Assembly (NCBI RefSeq): GCF_003721515.1
Contig: NZ_RJJD01000008.1
Coordinates: 916,410-980,409, forward strand
Direction of reading: 5' to 3'
Length of the DNA: 64,000 nt
From: Rufibacter latericius
GTDB lineage: Bacteria; Bacteroidota; Bacteroidia; Cytophagales; Hymenobacteraceae
The translations under genes and the position numbers were made by a program. A model generated the notes under the pieces. That model had not been told where the DNA came from. It made no database searches and saw only the letters and a program-made list of their open reading frames with translations. Below are positions 62,368 to 64,000 of the stretch, piece after piece; the stretch's first letter is position 1, and every line of letters begins with the position of its first letter.

Positions 62368-63648
62368 ATGCTTTTAAACCGCACCATTGCTCCTGCCATA
62401 GCAGAACTCTCATCAGATTTATCTATTACTCCAGAAGTAAAGATAACCCCCTCAGGAGCCCGCTTACATATCTTTGAAAACAACATTCAACCTGTAGTAC
62501 GGGTTGAATTTGTTTTTAAAGCCGGTAAGTGGTTTCAAACAAAGCCAGGAGTAGCATCCTTGACGGCTAAAATGCTTAAGGAAGGCACCCGACTGAACTC
62601 TGCTAAAGAACTAGCCGATGCCATAGATTTCCATGGTGCCTCGCTGGAAGTGAACCATGGGTTTGATCGGGCTACGGTTACCTTGTATTGCTTATCAAAA
62701 TTCCTTCCTTCCTTGCTCCCCCTTGCCTTCGAGATAATACAGCAGCCTTCTTTCCCGGAGACTGAGTTCGCCCTCATGAAGCAACGGGTAATCCAAACTT
62801 TGGCGGTAGACAAACAAAAGAACAGCTATTTAGCTACCGAATCCTTTACTATTGCGGTCTATGGAAAAGACCATCCGTACGTTTCCTCAATCTCAGAGGA
62901 AGAGATTGCAGCATTACAGGTAAAAGACCTTATTAGCTTTCATAATGAGGCTTATTCCTTCTCGTCTGCCGAAGTATTTATCACTGGTGATATTGATCAA
63001 TCTGGTATCAACACAATCCTTGCAGGGCTATCAGGAGATGGAACTTCAGCCGCTCCATCACCTACCATATCCAATACTATTCCTCAGGTTGGTTTACTAC
63101 CCGTAACTACTCAGAACCAGATGCAAGCATCCATCCGGGTGGGGAAACCTATCATACGGCCTATCCATCTTGATTATCCCGCTCTTTATTTATTAAACCA
63201 TATCCTTGGGGGTTATTTTGGCTCAAGGTTGATGAAGAACATTCGGGAGGATAAAGGTTTCACTTATGGAATTTACTCTTCTCTTTCCCACAAAGAACGA
63301 GATTCTCTGTTCTTTATAGGGGCAGATATCAAAGGAGACAAAATAAGGGAAACTCTGGAGGAGATTTCCAAAGAGATTCACCTCTTGAAGGTTGAAGAGG
63401 TTCATGAGGAAGAGTTTGCGACGGCTAAGAAACACCTGGCAGGAAAATTCCTCTCTGACCATGCTACAATCTTTGACAAGATGGACAAATACAAGTCTAA
63501 TGTCTTACTAGGTCTACCGCCAGACTTCTACAGCCAGTTGCTTGCTTCTGTACAGGAACTCTCCCCTGAAGAAGTTACAAGAGCAGCCAATAAACACCTA
63601 CCAGAAGATACCTTACTGAAGGTAGTCACCGGAGGTAAGATGGAATAA
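62368..63648 (+). CDS. M16 peptidase homologue lacking the zinc motif
   Basis: A 426-residue pitrilysin-family protein with two homologous halves. The zinc-binding motif normally reads HxxEH, in G-x2-H-F-L-E-H-M; here residues 61-74 are GVASLTAKMLKEGT, with Ser64, Ala67 and Lys68 in the places of His, Glu and His, so it cannot be catalytic in the usual way. The C-terminal half keeps GGYFGSRLMKNIREDKGFTYG, the Arg/Tyr substrate-binding block. Such inactive subunits normally pair with an active M16 partner, which is absent here; the partner must be elsewhere. It follows porV by 6 bases and ends the operon. Confidence 0.88.
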   Translation: MLLNRTIAPAIAELSSDLSITPEVKITPSGARLHIFENNIQPVVRVEFVFKAGKWFQTKPGVASLTAKMLKEGTRLNSAKELADAIDFHGASLEVNHGFDRATVTLYCLSKFLPSLLPLAFEIIQQPSFPETEFALMKQRVIQTLAVDKQKNSYLATESFTIAVYGKDHPYVSSISEEEIAALQVKDLISFHNEAYSFSSAEVFITGDIDQSGINTILAGLSGDGTSAAPSPTISNTIPQVGLLPVTTQNQMQASIRVGKPIIRPIHLDYPALYLLNHILGGYFGSRLMKNIREDKGFTYGIYSSLSHKERDSLFFIGADIKGDKIRETLEEISKEIHLLKVEEVHEEEFATAKKHLAGKFLSDHATIFDKMDKYKSNVLLGLPPDFYSQLLASVQELSPEEVTRAANKHLPEDTLLKVVTGGKME

Positions 63649-63656
63649 GTAGATAC

Positions 63657-63708
63657 AGGCATAAAAAAGGCCGGCTAATTTTAGAATTAGCCGGCCTTTT
63701 TTATGCCT
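63657..63708 (+). terminator. Terminator of the porU-porV-M16 operon
   Basis: A perfect 24-bp stem (63657-63680 with 63685-63708) and the loop TTAG; AAAAAAGGCCGG and CCGGCCTTTTTT are at its core. It can act in both directions. Confidence 0.92.
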
Positions 63709-63863
63709 ATGATTTTTGTAGAGCCATTAACTAACAAAAAAGAAAATTCTAGTCTAAGCAAATAGGGACTCCTTATAATTGAGCTTAAAGCCCCGGCAAC
63801 CATCTCCCTCCTCGGTTCCGTTCCATCTAAACCCCTCCCCCGGTTCCCTCCTTCTACCACGCG

Positions 63864-63901
63864 AAGAACCCCTCGCTACACTGCTGCAGGGAGGGGTTCT
63901 T
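63864..63901 (-). terminator. Terminator downstream of 5S rRNA
   Basis: AAGAACCCCTC (63864-63874) pairs with GAGGGGTTCTT (63891-63901). Placed just beyond the 3' end of the minus-strand 5S gene, it probably ends the rRNA transcript. Confidence 0.6.
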
Positions 63902-63918
63902 GCTAAAAAAAGGGGGTT

Positions 63919-64000
<82 letters not shown>

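Noticed and set aside
63709..63863. C-rich stretch before the rRNA terminator, possible tRNA
   Set aside because: No cloverleaf, anticodon stem or T-loop consensus could be formed on either strand.

Overview
The window reads as a chromosomal segment of a Bacteroidota bacterium, most likely in the Hymenobacteraceae (Rufibacter/Nibribacter/Pontibacter-like). The grounds are type IX secretion genes (sprA, porU, porV) and proteins with T9SS sorting tails, promoters of the Bacteroidota form TTG-N19..21-TAnnTTTG, a short NuoG without the large molybdopterin domain, signal peptides that nearly all end just before a Gln, and a DUF433/DUF5615 toxin-antitoxin pair. The genus is an inference; no 16S sequence is present. 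The edge at 64000 cuts a 5S rRNA gene, so an rRNA operon lies just to the right on the minus strand.

Layout. 1-315: start of a DUF433/DUF5615 module. 380-8451 (minus): complex I operon nuoA-B-C-D-E-F-G-H-I-J, closed by a terminator straight after nuoJ with no nuoK-N. 8804-11907: a secreted hypothetical, tadA, sodA and a YD-repeat-like lipoprotein. 12141-13584: a divergent Fur-family regulator and CPYC flavoprotein, with a palindromic operator on the flavoprotein promoter. 13686-20712: DUF2339/DUF3999 pair and a large Asp-box propeller protein. 20943-21908: RDD protein and mscL. 22003-25110 (minus): rlmN, thioesterase, a W-repeat T9SS cargo protein. 25438-30707: LD-carboxypeptidase, glutaminyl cyclase/M28 and cysS, a 0.6-kb non-coding palindrome-rich stretch, and a membrane-anchored EEP protein. 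30945-34351: tatA, gatA, LysM lytic transglycosylase. 34575-44763: maeB, ruvA, sprA. 44822-46895: gcvH, vanZ-like, M28. 47108-50151 (minus): T9SS-exported M43 protease and yicC. 50284-50976: purQ. 51219-55510 (minus): FAD oxidase coupled to a propeller/beta-barrel protein. 55576-57218: MBL hydrolase, pssA, purS. 57308-63648: porU, porV and an M16 homologue lacking its zinc motif.

The gene content is mostly core metabolism (respiration, translation, purines, lipids) plus the envelope and export machinery of this phylum. SprA, PorU and PorV are the translocon, sortase and shuttle of T9SS; the proteins at 23689 and 47108 carry tails they would handle; the glutaminyl cyclase fits the Gln that most secreted proteins here would expose after signal cleavage.

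The least expected signal is not a gene. About 25 degenerate copies of one roughly 38-bp palindrome (half-site near GTTTTAGGCCTGTTTTC) lie between genes all along the window. Several run into the last codons of genes and one lies inside porU. I do not know a described family that matches it.
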